19,502 nt of DNA from Acidimicrobiales bacterium (GCA_017883125.1 JADGOD010000132.1:1-19502), one strand, 5' to 3'. Shown: positions 11,414-18,533, counted from the first letter of the stretch. Translations and numbers: made by a program. The notes: a model not told the origin generated them from the letters alone.

Positions 11414-11878
11414 ATGGCACGACTCGAAGCGGGGGCGACCGCACCGGCGTTCACACTCACCGACCAGGACGAGAAGTCCGTCTCGCTCAAGGACTTCAAG
11501 GGCCAGAAGGTCGTCGTCTACTTCTACCCTCGTGACGACACCCCGGGCTGCACCAAGGAGGCGTGCCAGTTCAACGACAACCTGAAGGCTTTCTCCAAGG
11601 CCAAGGTCGCCGTGATCGGGATCTCACCGGATACCGCTGCGGCCCACACGAAGTTCCGCGCCAAGTACGGTCTCACGTTCCCCCTCCTCACGGACCGCGA
11701 CAAGTCGGTCATGGAGTCCTACGGGGCCTTCGGCGAGAAGACCATGTACGGCAAGAAGGTCATGGGGGTGATCCGCTCGACCTTCCTGATCGACGAGAAG
11801 GGCACGATCGAGAAGGCCTGGTACTCCGTCAAGGCCGACGGCCATGCCGCCAAGGTCCTCGAGTCCCTCGAGGGCTAA
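11414..11878 (+). CDS. bcp: Bcp/PrxQ-type peroxiredoxin
   Basis: A 154-residue thiol peroxidase that reduces hydroperoxides with electrons from thioredoxin. The active site reads YFYPRDDTPGCTKEAC, with peroxidatic C46 and the resolving C51 five residues later, the PrxQ arrangement. The later FPLLTD and RSTFLID segments are conserved in the family. Its length is the usual one for Bcp. The ATG at 11414 is chosen over 11381 because GGGAGG precedes it by nine bases and the protein then begins at the normal fold boundary. No signal peptide is seen, so it is cytoplasmic. It is a single-gene unit divergent from the helicase operon. Confidence 0.96.
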   Translation: MARLEAGATAPAFTLTDQDEKSVSLKDFKGQKVVVYFYPRDDTPGCTKEACQFNDNLKAFSKAKVAVIGISPDTAAAHTKFRAKYGLTFPLLTDRDKSVMESYGAFGEKTMYGKKVMGVIRSTFLIDEKGTIEKAWYSVKADGHAAKVLESLEG

Positions 11879-11968
11879 CTCAAGCGATCAGCGCGTCCGG
11901 GCTGGTGGGGCTCCCGGTGGGCCATAGCCCTTCGGAAAGCCTCCGGAGGGAGGGCCGAGCCCGTTCTG

Positions 11969-11991
11969 CCAGGGGGGTGACACCCCCCTGG
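11969..11991. repeat. Near-perfect GC-rich palindrome between convergent genes
   Basis: CAGGGGGGTG at 11970-11979 and CACCCCCCTG at 11981-11990 are exact reverse complements around one central A, and the flanking C/G pair extends the arms to 11 bases. An outer GCCGAGC (11954-11960) pairs with GCTCGGC (12004-12010), giving a nested structure. It lies in the 182-base gap between the peroxiredoxin and DedA genes, which end toward each other. No T-tract follows, so it is either a bidirectional terminator of actinobacterial type or a dispersed palindromic element. Confidence 0.6.
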
Positions 11992-12029
11992 GGGCCGAAC
12001 CCCGCTCGGCAGGTACCGGCCGCCGTAGC

Positions 12030-12046
12030 CCCCGGAACAGCCGGGG
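12030..12046. terminator. Short GC hairpin before the dedA stop
   Basis: CCCCGG, a five-base loop AACAG, then CCGGGG. It lies 15 bases past the end of dedA on the minus strand and could end dedA transcripts. There is no U-tract, as is common in GC-rich actinobacteria. The role is inferred from position. Confidence 0.35.
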
Positions 12047-12060
12047 AGCCCGCCGGATCC

Positions 12061-12696
12061 CTAGGCGGCGGGCTTGCCGTGGCCGCCGTGCTCCTTCTTC
12101 ACCTGCTGGTAGCGGTGGTAGAGGGCGGCCACGAGGACGATGACCACGAGTGCGGCGACGGCGTAGCCGGCCCAGCTGATCCCCTTGGTCCACTTGTCAT
12201 ACTGACCGCCGAGGTTGTAGCCCATCACGGTGAGGAAGACGACCCAGACCGAGATGCCGATCGTCGAGAAGATCCCGAATCGGACCGGCTTCATCTCGGC
12301 GACACCCGCGGGGAACGAGATGAACGTCCGGACCACCGGCACCACGCGCCCGAAGAGAACGGCGGCCTCGCCCTTCTTCTCGAACCAGGACTCCGCACGG
12401 TCGAGGTCTCCGTGGGTGAGCAGGAGGTACTTGCCCCACTTGTCGACGACCGACCGCCCTGCGGTGCGGCCCACGACGTAGGCGATGAACGAGCCGAGGA
12501 CCGACCCGAGGATCGCCACGACGATGACGGCGAGAAGGTTCAGCGGGCTGTCGCCACTCGAGGAGGCGAAGGCCGAGGAGCACAGGGCGCCGGCGAGGCC
12601 CAGCGTCACCTCCGAGGGGATCGGGATACACGCCGACTCGAGGACGGTGAGAAGGAAGATGGCGGCGTAGCCGTAGGTGACCAAGAAGTGCTGCAT
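12061..12696 (-). CDS. DedA-family (SNARE-associated/VTT domain) inner-membrane protein
   Basis: A 211-residue integral membrane protein of the DedA family, now linked to undecaprenyl-phosphate or phospholipid flipping and membrane homeostasis. Visible are the N-terminal ESACIPIPSE motif at 20-29 with essential-type acidic residues, a long hydrophobic segment at about 52-76, and the signature FGRVVPVVRTFISFPAG at 115-131 with R117, P120 and R123. Two C-terminal membrane segments lie at about 140-160 and 174-193, followed by a basic, His-rich tail. The ATG at 12696 is the only start that preserves the family N-terminus; the frame upstream is open but antisense to the Fpg gene. Only a G-rich stretch precedes it. 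The exact substrate is unknown. Confidence 0.92.
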   Translation of the reverse strand: MQHFLVTYGYAAIFLLTVLESACIPIPSEVTLGLAGALCSSAFASSSGDSPLNLLAVIVVAILGSVLGSFIAYVVGRTAGRSVVDKWGKYLLLTHGDLDRAESWFEKKGEAAVLFGRVVPVVRTFISFPAGVAEMKPVRFGIFSTIGISVWVVFLTVMGYNLGGQYDKWTKGISWAGYAVAALVVIVLVAALYHRYQQVKKEHGGHGKPAA

Positions 12697-12781
12697 CCCC
12701 CAAGTCTCGCGGAGTTGAGTGCACCCGTCGGGTGATCCCCTGAGAGGCGACTCAACGACGCCGGGAGTTGCGTCGTCGCCC

Positions 12782-13570
12782 TCAGACCTGGTGCTCGGGG
12801 CACCACCAGGTCGTCCTCCCCCCCACCGTCGCCCGGTGCAGGGCCGCGCCATCCTTCGGGCACCGACCTCCGGGCCTCCGGGCCTCCATGAGGTCCCCGG
12901 TGTGGGATCCCCCTCGCTCGAAGAGGTCGTCGAGCGTCGAGCGGAGGTGCCGGTGAAGCCGACGCAGCTCTTTGTCGCTGAGCGACGACGAGGGTCGCTG
13001 CGGGTCGAGACCGGCACGCCAGAACATCTCATCGGCCAAGAGATTCCCGACACCGGCCACCTTGGATTGGTCCATGAGCCGGGCCTTCAGCGCCGGGCCG
13101 CCGCCGGGTGCCCGGGACGAGAGCGCGCTCCGCAGCTGGGTGGGCGTGATCTCGAAGCCGTCAGGGCCAAGGGCCCCTTCGTCGGGATCCAGGCTGACTC
13201 GCCCCAGTCGACGAGGGTCGTGGAGAAGGAGCTCTCCCCCATCAGCGAACCTGATCCGCGCCCTGATCCACTTGCTCTCATAGGTGCCCGGGCCGTACTC
13301 CAACCGGTCGATCCCCGCGAGGCCGTCGAGGAGGAGCCCGCCTGTCATCCCGAATCGCATCCCAAACGTCGGGCCCTCGGTGTCCAGGAGGAGCAGCTTG
13401 CCGCGCCGCCGTGCGGCGACGAACGACAGCCCAGGGAGGATCGCCGAGAGGTCGACGCCGGGCTCAAGGCCCCGAGCGGCGATCTCGTCGACCGCGACCG
13501 ACTCGATCTCTCTGTCCAGACCAGCCTCGGCCAGGCGTCGGTAGTACTCGATCTCGAGGATCTCGGGCAC
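12782..13570 (-). CDS. Fpg/Nei-family DNA glycosylase with a variant zinc finger
   Basis: A 262-residue bifunctional glycosylase/AP lyase of the Fpg/Nei family, which removes oxidised bases. Catalytic features are present: the N-terminal proline nucleophile and glutamate (P2, E3), K58 in RRRGKLLLL, an H2TH region with QSKVAGVGNLLADE (N176), and R252 in the zinc-finger hairpin (GGRTTWW). The zinc finger normally has four cysteines; here the ligands read C237-x2-D240 and C257-x2-H260, a C/D/C/H set. The start GTG at 13568-13570 puts proline at position 2, as the chemistry requires. GGAGAG directly precedes it, and a TACCGT box lies six bases upstream. Whether it prefers oxidised purines (Fpg) or pyrimidines (Nei) cannot be decided here. 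Confidence 0.92.
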   Translation of the reverse strand: MPEILEIEYYRRLAEAGLDREIESVAVDEIAARGLEPGVDLSAILPGLSFVAARRRGKLLLLDTEGPTFGMRFGMTGGLLLDGLAGIDRLEYGPGTYESKWIRARIRFADGGELLLHDPRRLGRVSLDPDEGALGPDGFEITPTQLRSALSSRAPGGGPALKARLMDQSKVAGVGNLLADEMFWRAGLDPQRPSSSLSDKELRRLHRHLRSTLDDLFERGGSHTGDLMEARRPGGRCPKDGAALHRATVGGRTTWWCPEHQV

Positions 13571-13576
13571 CTCTCC

Positions 13577-13582
13577 ACGGTA
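13577..13582 (-). promoter_or_regulatory. -10 box placed for leaderless transcription of the Fpg/Nei gene
   Basis: TACCGT on the minus strand lies exactly six bases before the GTG start. The intervening GGAGAG is too close to the start to act as a normal ribosome site. Confidence 0.45.
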
Positions 13583-13614
13583 GCGGGGTCGCTGCAGCGT
13601 CGGATCGTCCTCAC

Positions 13615-13620
13615 TAGGGT
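13615..13620 (+). promoter_or_regulatory. -10 box placed for leaderless transcription of the FrhB-like gene
   Basis: TAGGGT lies seven bases before the GTG at 13628. The Fpg/Nei and FrhB-like starts are only 57 bases apart and divergent, so the two promoters nearly abut. Confidence 0.45.
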
Positions 13621-13627
13621 GAGATAC

Positions 13628-14746
13628 GTGTCACAGGAGAAACCACATTGGGCGGAGCTCTTCACCGAGGTCGTCACCGGAGGCTTGTGCACCGGTTGCG
13701 CCGCGTGCATCATCGTCTGTCCGCACGACGTCCTCGACTACGACGACCAGAACGGCAACTACAAGCCGTTCCACCTCGACGTCGACGGAGGCCGTGAGGA
13801 CTGCACGCACGGCGAGAAGGGGTGCACCCTGTGCACGAGGGCGTGCCCACGATTCCGGAACTGGGAAGAGGAGATCGACGAGAAGCTCTTCGGCCGTGTC
13901 CGGACCGACGACGAGGTCTTCGGCCAGTCCCTCGACATCGTGCTCGCCCGCGCGACGGACCCCGAGCTGGCCACCGCTGGCCAGGACGGCGGGTTCGTCT
14001 CGGCGCTGCTGACCTTCGCGCTGGAGAACGACATCATCGATGCCGCTCTGGTCTCCGCCATGGACGGCGCCAATGGGGAGTGGAGGACGAAGCCCGCCGT
14101 GGTGACGAACCGCGCCGAGGTGCTCGCCACCGCAGGCTCTCGCTACACCTACTCGGCCAACACCCTCGCCTATCCCGAGGCCGTCGAAGGTGGCGCCGAG
14201 CGGATCGCTCTGGTCGGCATGGGCTGTCAGACCTCGGCCCCCGGCGCCATGCAGGCTCGCAAGGCAGGGAAGGTCGCTCGCAGGCTCGGCCTGACGATCG
14301 GCCTGCTGTGCTCGAAGACCTTCGATGACGCCATCTTCGAAGAGCTCTTCGAAGCGAAGTACGGCGTGGCCCGCGCCGACATCGTCAAGATGAACATCAA
14401 GGGCGTCTTCCAGCTCTGGCTCAAGGATGGAGGCTTCGTCGAGGTCCCCCTGAAGGAGTGCCACGCCTACACCCGCGAGGGGTGCAAGGCCTGCCCTGAC
14501 TTCGCTGCCGAGCACGCCGACATCTCCACAGGTGGGATCGGCGAATCGAACGACTGGACCCTGACCATCGTGCGCACCGAGGCCGGGCGCGAGCTGCTCA
14601 GCGCCATGGTGGCGGCCGGTGCGGTCGAGACCCGCCCGGGCGACGAAGACCCCGCCGCCCTCGCGCTGCTTCGCCGGCTCGCCGGGGTGAGCCGGAAGCG
14701 CTGGCCGGCGACGGCAGTGGCCGCCCCCAGCCTTCGATCCACCTAG
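13628..14746 (+). CDS. Coenzyme F420 hydrogenase/dehydrogenase beta subunit (FrhB) family protein
   Basis: A 372-residue iron-sulfur flavoprotein-type protein. FrhB-family members carry FAD and pass electrons between clusters and F420 or another acceptor. Two [4Fe-4S] motifs are visible: C21, C24, C27, C31 and C59, C66, C69, C73, each ending CP. The FrhB N and C domains follow, with AGQDGGFVSALL, GSRYTYSAN, VGMGCQTSAPGA and the later CHAYTREGCKACPDFAAEHADIS segment holding more conserved cysteines. No hydrogenase subunit or other redox partner is nearby, so it is a stand-alone oxidoreductase of unknown substrate. GTG 13628 is chosen over GTG 13619 because of the promoter position. The stop overlaps the convergent UDG gene by four bases. 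Confidence 0.88.
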   Translation: MSQEKPHWAELFTEVVTGGLCTGCAACIIVCPHDVLDYDDQNGNYKPFHLDVDGGREDCTHGEKGCTLCTRACPRFRNWEEEIDEKLFGRVRTDDEVFGQSLDIVLARATDPELATAGQDGGFVSALLTFALENDIIDAALVSAMDGANGEWRTKPAVVTNRAEVLATAGSRYTYSANTLAYPEAVEGGAERIALVGMGCQTSAPGAMQARKAGKVARRLGLTIGLLCSKTFDDAIFEELFEAKYGVARADIVKMNIKGVFQLWLKDGGFVEVPLKECHAYTREGCKACPDFAAEHADISTGGIGESNDWTLTIVRTEAGRELLSAMVAAGAVETRPGDEDPAALALLRRLAGVSRKRWPATAVAAPSLRST

Positions 14747-15420
14747 GACCGCGACACCTCGACGGCGAGGGCGATCGCCTCGTCGAACATCGACTCGGTG
14801 AGGCGTCCGGTGAAGGTGTTCTGCTGACTGGGGTGGTACGAGCAGACCATCGACAGCCTCTCGTCCAGCACCGAGACCGCTCCGTGGCCGAAGTCGGCCC
14901 TTCCCCGCAGCCCGACGGCCCGTCGAACGCCATCGGCAGCGAACGCGCCGAGAGCGAGCACGCATCGGGCCTCGCTCAGAAGACCGAGCTCCTCGCTGAG
15001 ATACGGGAGGCACGCGTCGCGCTCGCCGGGGGTGGGCTTGTTCGACGGCGGCGCGCAGCGGACCACGGCGGTCACGTAGCAGCCGTGGAGCTCGAGGCCG
15101 TCGTCACGTGAGACAGAGCTCGGCTGCGACGCCAGTCCGGCCCGGTGGAGCGCAGCGAAGAGGAAGTCCCCCGAGCGGTCTCCGGTGAAGACCCTTCCTG
15201 TCCGGTTGGCCCCGTGAGCGGCGGGGGCGAGTCCGACGACGACGATCCGGGCGCGTGGATCTCCGAAGCCGGTGATGGGCCGACCCCAGTACACCTGGTC
15301 GGCGAACGACGCCCGGGGATTGGCGGCCACCTCTTCGCGCCAGGCCACCAGCCGCTCGCAACGGCGACAGGCCGTGATCCGATCGCCTAGGGCCTCCAAG
15401 GGATCGACAGTCGAGTCCAT
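14743..15420 (-). CDS. Family 5 uracil-DNA glycosylase (UdgB-type)
   Basis: A 225-residue iron-sulfur uracil-DNA glycosylase of family 5, which excises uracil and some other deaminated bases without the usual catalytic Asp or Asn. The signature motif reads GLAPAAHGANRTGRVFTG (63-80), and the second motif SYHPSQQNTFTGR carries H196. Cluster ligands are likely C18, C21, C122 and C137, as in Thermus UDGB. The length is typical. The ATG at 15418-15420 has no ribosome site, but a TAACGT box lies six bases upstream. With the Fpg/Nei gene it brackets the FrhB-like gene, so two base-excision repair genes lie within 2.7 kb. Confidence 0.93.
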   Translation of the reverse strand: MDSTVDPLEALGDRITACRRCERLVAWREEVAANPRASFADQVYWGRPITGFGDPRARIVVVGLAPAAHGANRTGRVFTGDRSGDFLFAALHRAGLASQPSSVSRDDGLELHGCYVTAVVRCAPPSNKPTPGERDACLPYLSEELGLLSEARCVLALGAFAADGVRRAVGLRGRADFGHGAVSVLDERLSMVCSYHPSQQNTFTGRLTESMFDEAIALAVEVSRS

Positions 15421-15426
15421 CCCGAC

Positions 15427-15432
15427 ACGTTA
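15427..15432 (-). promoter_or_regulatory. -10 box placed for leaderless transcription of the UDG gene
   Basis: TAACGT on the minus strand lies exactly six bases before the ATG at 15420, with no Shine-Dalgarno between. Confidence 0.5.
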
Positions 15433-15440
15433 GGGCTGAT

Positions 15441-15456
15441 GGGATCGCCGGATCCC
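15441..15456. promoter_or_regulatory. Inverted repeat in the divergent UDG / phosphatase promoter region
   Basis: GGGATC and GATCCC are perfect six-base arms around GCCG. The site lies 9-24 bases upstream of the UDG -10 box and about 70 bases before the phosphatase start, so it could be an operator affecting either promoter. Its function is inferred from position only. Confidence 0.35.
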
Positions 15457-15510
15457 GACCGATCTCAGCCGAGAGGACCGGCCACGAGCATGGGTGCACA
15501 GCGGCGTGTC

Positions 15511-15516
15511 TACGAT
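15511..15516 (+). promoter_or_regulatory. Probable -10 box for the phosphatase operon
   Basis: TACGAT lies eight bases before the ATG at 15525. The resulting transcript would be leaderless or have only a base or two of leader. Confidence 0.45.
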
Positions 15517-15524
15517 TACGAGGC

Positions 15525-16175
15525 ATGGCTCCTCGCACCCCTCGCCCTCCGACCCACAGCGTCGTCCTCTTGGTCCGCCACGGCCAGACGCCCTCGACGG
15601 GGAAGATCCTCCCCGGAAGGGCCCCAGGGCTGAACCTGGCAGAGTCGGGTCTCGCTCAGGCCCAGCGGGCAGCGGAGCGCATCGCCGAGCTCGCCACCGC
15701 GCCCACCGCCGTCTACGCCTCCCCGCTCGAGCGCACCCGTCAGACCGCGCAGCCCATCGCTCGAGCGCTGGGCCTGAGGGTCCGAGCGGACGCCGGGCTG
15801 CTCGAATGCGACTTCGGCGACTGGACCGGCCAGCGCCTCGACCGGCTCCGTCGCAAACCCGAGTGGGCCCAGGTCCAGAAGAACCCCTCCGCCTTCCGGT
15901 TCCCCGGAGGCGAGTCGTTCGCCGAGATGGCCACCCGCGCCTCGGGCGCGGTCATCGACCTCGCCGCACGCCACCGTGGAGAGACGATCGTTGCCGTGAG
16001 CCACGCAGATCCGATCAAGGCAGTGCTCTCGGCCGCCGCCGGGGCCCCGCTCGACCTCTTCCAGCGCCTCACCATCTCGCCCTGCTCGGTCAGCGCACTG
16101 CTGCTCACCAACGACGGACCTTACGTCCTGAGTATCAACAACACCTCATCGCTCAAGGAGCTCTCCCTGTCGTGA
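15525..16175 (+). CDS. MSMEG_4193-type histidine phosphatase family protein
   Basis: A 216-residue cytoplasmic histidine phosphatase (phosphoglycerate mutase-like). The RHG motif has nucleophile H19 with R18, R70 lies in SPLERTRQTA, E94 is the likely acid, and H160 lies in VSHADPIK. This is the complete 2H set. The family is recognised as the MSMEG_4193 group because the two genes directly downstream are DUF3090 and SCO1664-family genes. In many actinobacteria this trio sits close to mshC. The physiological substrate is not known. The ATG at 15525 is close behind a -10 box. The stop codon overlaps the next gene's GTG (GTGA). Confidence 0.92.
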   Translation: MAPRTPRPPTHSVVLLVRHGQTPSTGKILPGRAPGLNLAESGLAQAQRAAERIAELATAPTAVYASPLERTRQTAQPIARALGLRVRADAGLLECDFGDWTGQRLDRLRRKPEWAQVQKNPSAFRFPGGESFAEMATRASGAVIDLAARHRGETIVAVSHADPIKAVLSAAAGAPLDLFQRLTISPCSVSALLLTNDGPYVLSINNTSSLKELSLS

Positions 16176-16669
16176 CCGAGTACCGATACACCAACCCCGA
16201 CCGATTCGCCGTTGGCGCGATCGGTGAGGTGGGAGCACGGGTCTTCCTGATCCAGGCCGTCGAGGGGGCCAGGCGCCTCACCGTGAAGGTCGAGAAGCGG
16301 CAGATCGCCGTGCTGGCCACGTACCTCACCCGAGCGATCGAGACCATGAGCCGCCCGGGGCATCTCCCCGACGACCTCGAGCTCTCCATGAGCCCCGATG
16401 ACGGGATCGACTTCGTTGCCGGTGCCATGTCGGTGGCGATCGACGACGCCGCCGGCTCGGTCGAGGTCGAGATCGAGGAGGCAGGCGGCGAGGACGCCAC
16501 AGACAGCGCGTCGATCACCTTGACCAAAGAGCAGGCTGCTGCGTTCGCCATCCGAGCGACCCAGCTGGTCGAAGCAGGACGACCGCCGTGCCCTCTCTGC
16601 GGCTTCCCCCTCGACCCACGAGGCCACGACTGCCCCCGCACCAACGGACACCGCGCTCCGCTCACGTGA
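16172..16669 (+). CDS. DUF3090 family protein
   Basis: A 165-residue conserved actinobacterial protein of unknown function. The N-terminal two thirds is a compact domain beginning VTEYRYTNPDRFAVGAIGEVG, a hallmark of DUF3090. An acidic stretch lies at about 95-112. The C-terminus has a likely metal site, C140-x2-C143 with H152 and C154, like a small zinc knuckle. It has no signal peptide or membrane segment. The GTG start at 16172 overlaps the phosphatase stop, and AAGGAG lies 11 bases upstream. The stop overlaps the next GTG in the same way. The constant grouping of the three genes implies a shared process. I do not assign a reaction. Confidence 0.9.
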   Translation: MTEYRYTNPDRFAVGAIGEVGARVFLIQAVEGARRLTVKVEKRQIAVLATYLTRAIETMSRPGHLPDDLELSMSPDDGIDFVAGAMSVAIDDAAGSVEVEIEEAGGEDATDSASITLTKEQAAAFAIRATQLVEAGRPPCPLCGFPLDPRGHDCPRTNGHRAPLT

Positions 16670-17370
16670 GCGATGAGGTCCTCGAGACCCTCCGACACGG
16701 CGCCATCACCGTCGTGTCGCGCTTCGCCAACAGCTCGAACGCCACGCTTCTCGTCGTCGTCGAGCTCGAGGGCCGCTCGCTCAAGGCCGTCTACAAGCCC
16801 GAAGCCGGGGAGCGGCCGCTCTGGGACTTCCCTCGAGGCCTCTGGCGCCGAGAGGTGGCCATGTACGTCCTCAGCGAGCACCTCGGCCTCGGCCTGGTCC
16901 CTGAGACCGTCGAGCGCGAGGACGGGCCGTTCGGTGCCGGCTCGATCCAGCGCTTCGTCGACGAAGATCTGACGAGCCACTTCTTCACGCTCCGAGACGA
17001 CCCGGCTCACCGAGACCAGCTCCGCGCCATGGCCGCGCTCGACGTCGTCGCCAACAACTCCGACCGCAAGAGCGGACACGTCCTCTTCGCTGAAGAGCGG
17101 CTCTGGGCGATCGATCACGGCCTCTGCTTCCATGAGCACGACAAGCTGCGCACGGTGATCTGGGACTACGCCGGCGATCGGTTGGGCGACGCGACGATCG
17201 CCGGGCTCCGTCGACTCCTCGACCAGCCACCGCCCGAGCTCGAGGGACTGCTCAGCGACGAGGAGATCGAGGTCACCGCGTGGCGTGCCCAGGTGCTCTT
17301 GGAGACCGGGGTGCTCCCACATCCTGACGAGGATGGCCCCTACCCACCGTATCCGTGGCCTCTCGTCTGA
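16666..17370 (+). CDS. SCO1664-family protein with PI3/4-kinase-like fold
   Basis: A 234-residue protein of the SCO1664 family, which shows distant similarity to the PI3/4-kinase/HipA type of protein kinase-like fold. Kinase-like landmarks are K44 in AVYKPEAGERPLWDFP (candidate ATP-binding lysine), E63 in the next helix, D133 and K135 in ANNSDRKSGH (candidate catalytic loop), and D150 in AIDHGLCF (candidate metal-binding, DFG-like). The C-terminus ends in an aromatic/proline-rich PYPPYPWPLV. The GTG start overlaps the DUF3090 stop and has no ribosome site of its own, so translation is coupled. Whether it phosphorylates a protein, lipid or small molecule is unknown. It shares an operon with a histidine phosphatase. 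Family placement is solid; the kinase activity is inference. Confidence 0.88.
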   Translation: MSDEVLETLRHGAITVVSRFANSSNATLLVVVELEGRSLKAVYKPEAGERPLWDFPRGLWRREVAMYVLSEHLGLGLVPETVEREDGPFGAGSIQRFVDEDLTSHFFTLRDDPAHRDQLRAMAALDVVANNSDRKSGHVLFAEERLWAIDHGLCFHEHDKLRTVIWDYAGDRLGDATIAGLRRLLDQPPPELEGLLSDEEIEVTAWRAQVLLETGVLPHPDEDGPYPPYPWPLV

Positions 17371-17395
17371 TCGGAGATCCGTGGCGTCCGATCGG

Positions 17396-18475
17396 TCAGG
17401 GAAGAGGGATCCCGAGCCGGCTGCGCAGCGCCTGGATCACCGTGTCGGCCAGGAGGCTTCCCCCCGACGGCGTCATGTGGATCCCGTCAGGGGTCCTCAC
17501 GTTGATCACCTGGCCGTTCACCGTCACGAAGGCCGAGTAGCCACCCGCGGTGCTCCCCAGCACCGGAGAGGAGTCGACGTAGACGACTCCGGGGACCTGA
17601 GACGCCGCTTGGCGCTGGAGGCTGTTGATGGTCGCGATCTTGGCGTTCAGACGGGCGTCCTGCATCGGGGGGAGGCTCACCCAGACCAGCTTGGCCCCGC
17701 GGGAGGTCGCCTCTTGCATGAACTGGACCGACTTGTCGAGGTACTCCTGGTTCCACGCCGCGGTGCCGAAGGGGACGTCAGGTGGCCCGAGGAAGTCCTG
17801 GGGGTCGTTGGCCCCCATCATGACCACGACGACCTGGGGGTTCGACGAGTTGAGGTCCGACGCCAGGGCTGCGGGCCAGTTGAAGTAGTCGGGTCGGGTC
17901 AGACCCGTCGACTCCTTGCCGTCGAGGGTGGCGGTCACCACCCCCGTGGATGCCAGCGCGTTCTGGAGCGATCCCCCGAGATCGAGGCCGAGAGAGTCAC
18001 CGATCAAGAGGATCCGGACCGGGTTCGCTGCGCTGGGATGGGCGAGCGGGTTGAGGGTTGTGGTGGTCACCCCCGGTGTGGCCTTCGAGGTCTTGGTGTG
18101 AGGCGGGGCGGTGACCACGATGACCCGGCCGTGACCGGGAACGTTCCCGTTGCGCCCGAGCAGTCCGTTGGCCGTCGACTCGAGACGCGAGATCTGGAGG
18201 AACCGGCTGGTCGTCGCGATGGGTCGCAGCACCGTGAGGGCCACCGTCCGGCGCGTGCCCACCGGAGAGACCTCGGCGTTGTGCTGGAGCGTGGTGGCAT
18301 CGAAGAGGAGCCACACGGCCAGGGCCCCAACCATGAGACCGAGCACCTTGGGCCACGGCAGCATCCTGCGGACGGCCTCGGCGTGCGGGGCGGGATCCTC
18401 GTCGTGACCGGCTGGCGGATCGGCATCGCCGATCTCGTCGCTCACGAGTTCGATCCACCGGCGCGGCTGGTCCAC
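17396..18475 (-). CDS. Membrane-anchored DUF459-type SGNH hydrolase
   Basis: A 359-residue SGNH/GDSL esterase-fold protein. A cytoplasmic N-terminus of about 42 residues precedes one membrane helix (about 43-59), then a linker rich in Thr, Pro and Lys (about 120-145), then the catalytic domain outside the membrane. Catalytic elements are the GDS motif with S161, GAND at 221-224, and DGIH with D330 and H333. The MMGANDPQ and RTPDGIHMTPSGG wording matches the DUF459 group. With the MBOAT gene just upstream it resembles AlgI/AlgX or PatA/PatB-type pairs, where the SGNH partner moves acyl groups onto exported polysaccharide. The GTG at 18475 is used; GTG 18445 is an equally possible start. Confidence 0.85.
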   Translation of the reverse strand: MDQPRRWIELVSDEIGDADPPAGHDEDPAPHAEAVRRMLPWPKVLGLMVGALAVWLLFDATTLQHNAEVSPVGTRRTVALTVLRPIATTSRFLQISRLESTANGLLGRNGNVPGHGRVIVVTAPPHTKTSKATPGVTTTTLNPLAHPSAANPVRILLIGDSLGLDLGGSLQNALASTGVVTATLDGKESTGLTRPDYFNWPAALASDLNSSNPQVVVVMMGANDPQDFLGPPDVPFGTAAWNQEYLDKSVQFMQEATSRGAKLVWVSLPPMQDARLNAKIATINSLQRQAASQVPGVVYVDSSPVLGSTAGGYSAFVTVNGQVINVRTPDGIHMTPSGGSLLADTVIQALRSRLGIPLP

Positions 18476-18487
18476 AACACGACGACG

Positions 18488-18493
18488 ATGCTA
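18488..18493 (-). promoter_or_regulatory. Possible internal -10 box before the SGNH hydrolase gene
   Basis: TAGCAT on the minus strand lies 12 bases before the GTG at 18475, inside the 58-base gap after the MBOAT stop. It could add transcription to read-through from the MBOAT gene. No -35 is seen. Confidence 0.25.
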
Positions 18494-18533
18494 CGACCGA
18501 TGTCGTGGCCCGTTGGGTGCGGAGCGCGCGCCA

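Noticed and set aside
12719..13627. Upstream extension of the FrhB-like frame by about 300 codons
   Set aside because: That part is antisense to the Fpg/Nei gene. The FrhB family begins just before the first cysteine motif, matching the GTG at 13628.
13631..15013. Minus-strand 460-codon open frame opposite the FrhB-like gene
   Set aside because: The plus strand there encodes eight correctly spaced cluster cysteines and FrhB domains. The minus frame shows no motif.
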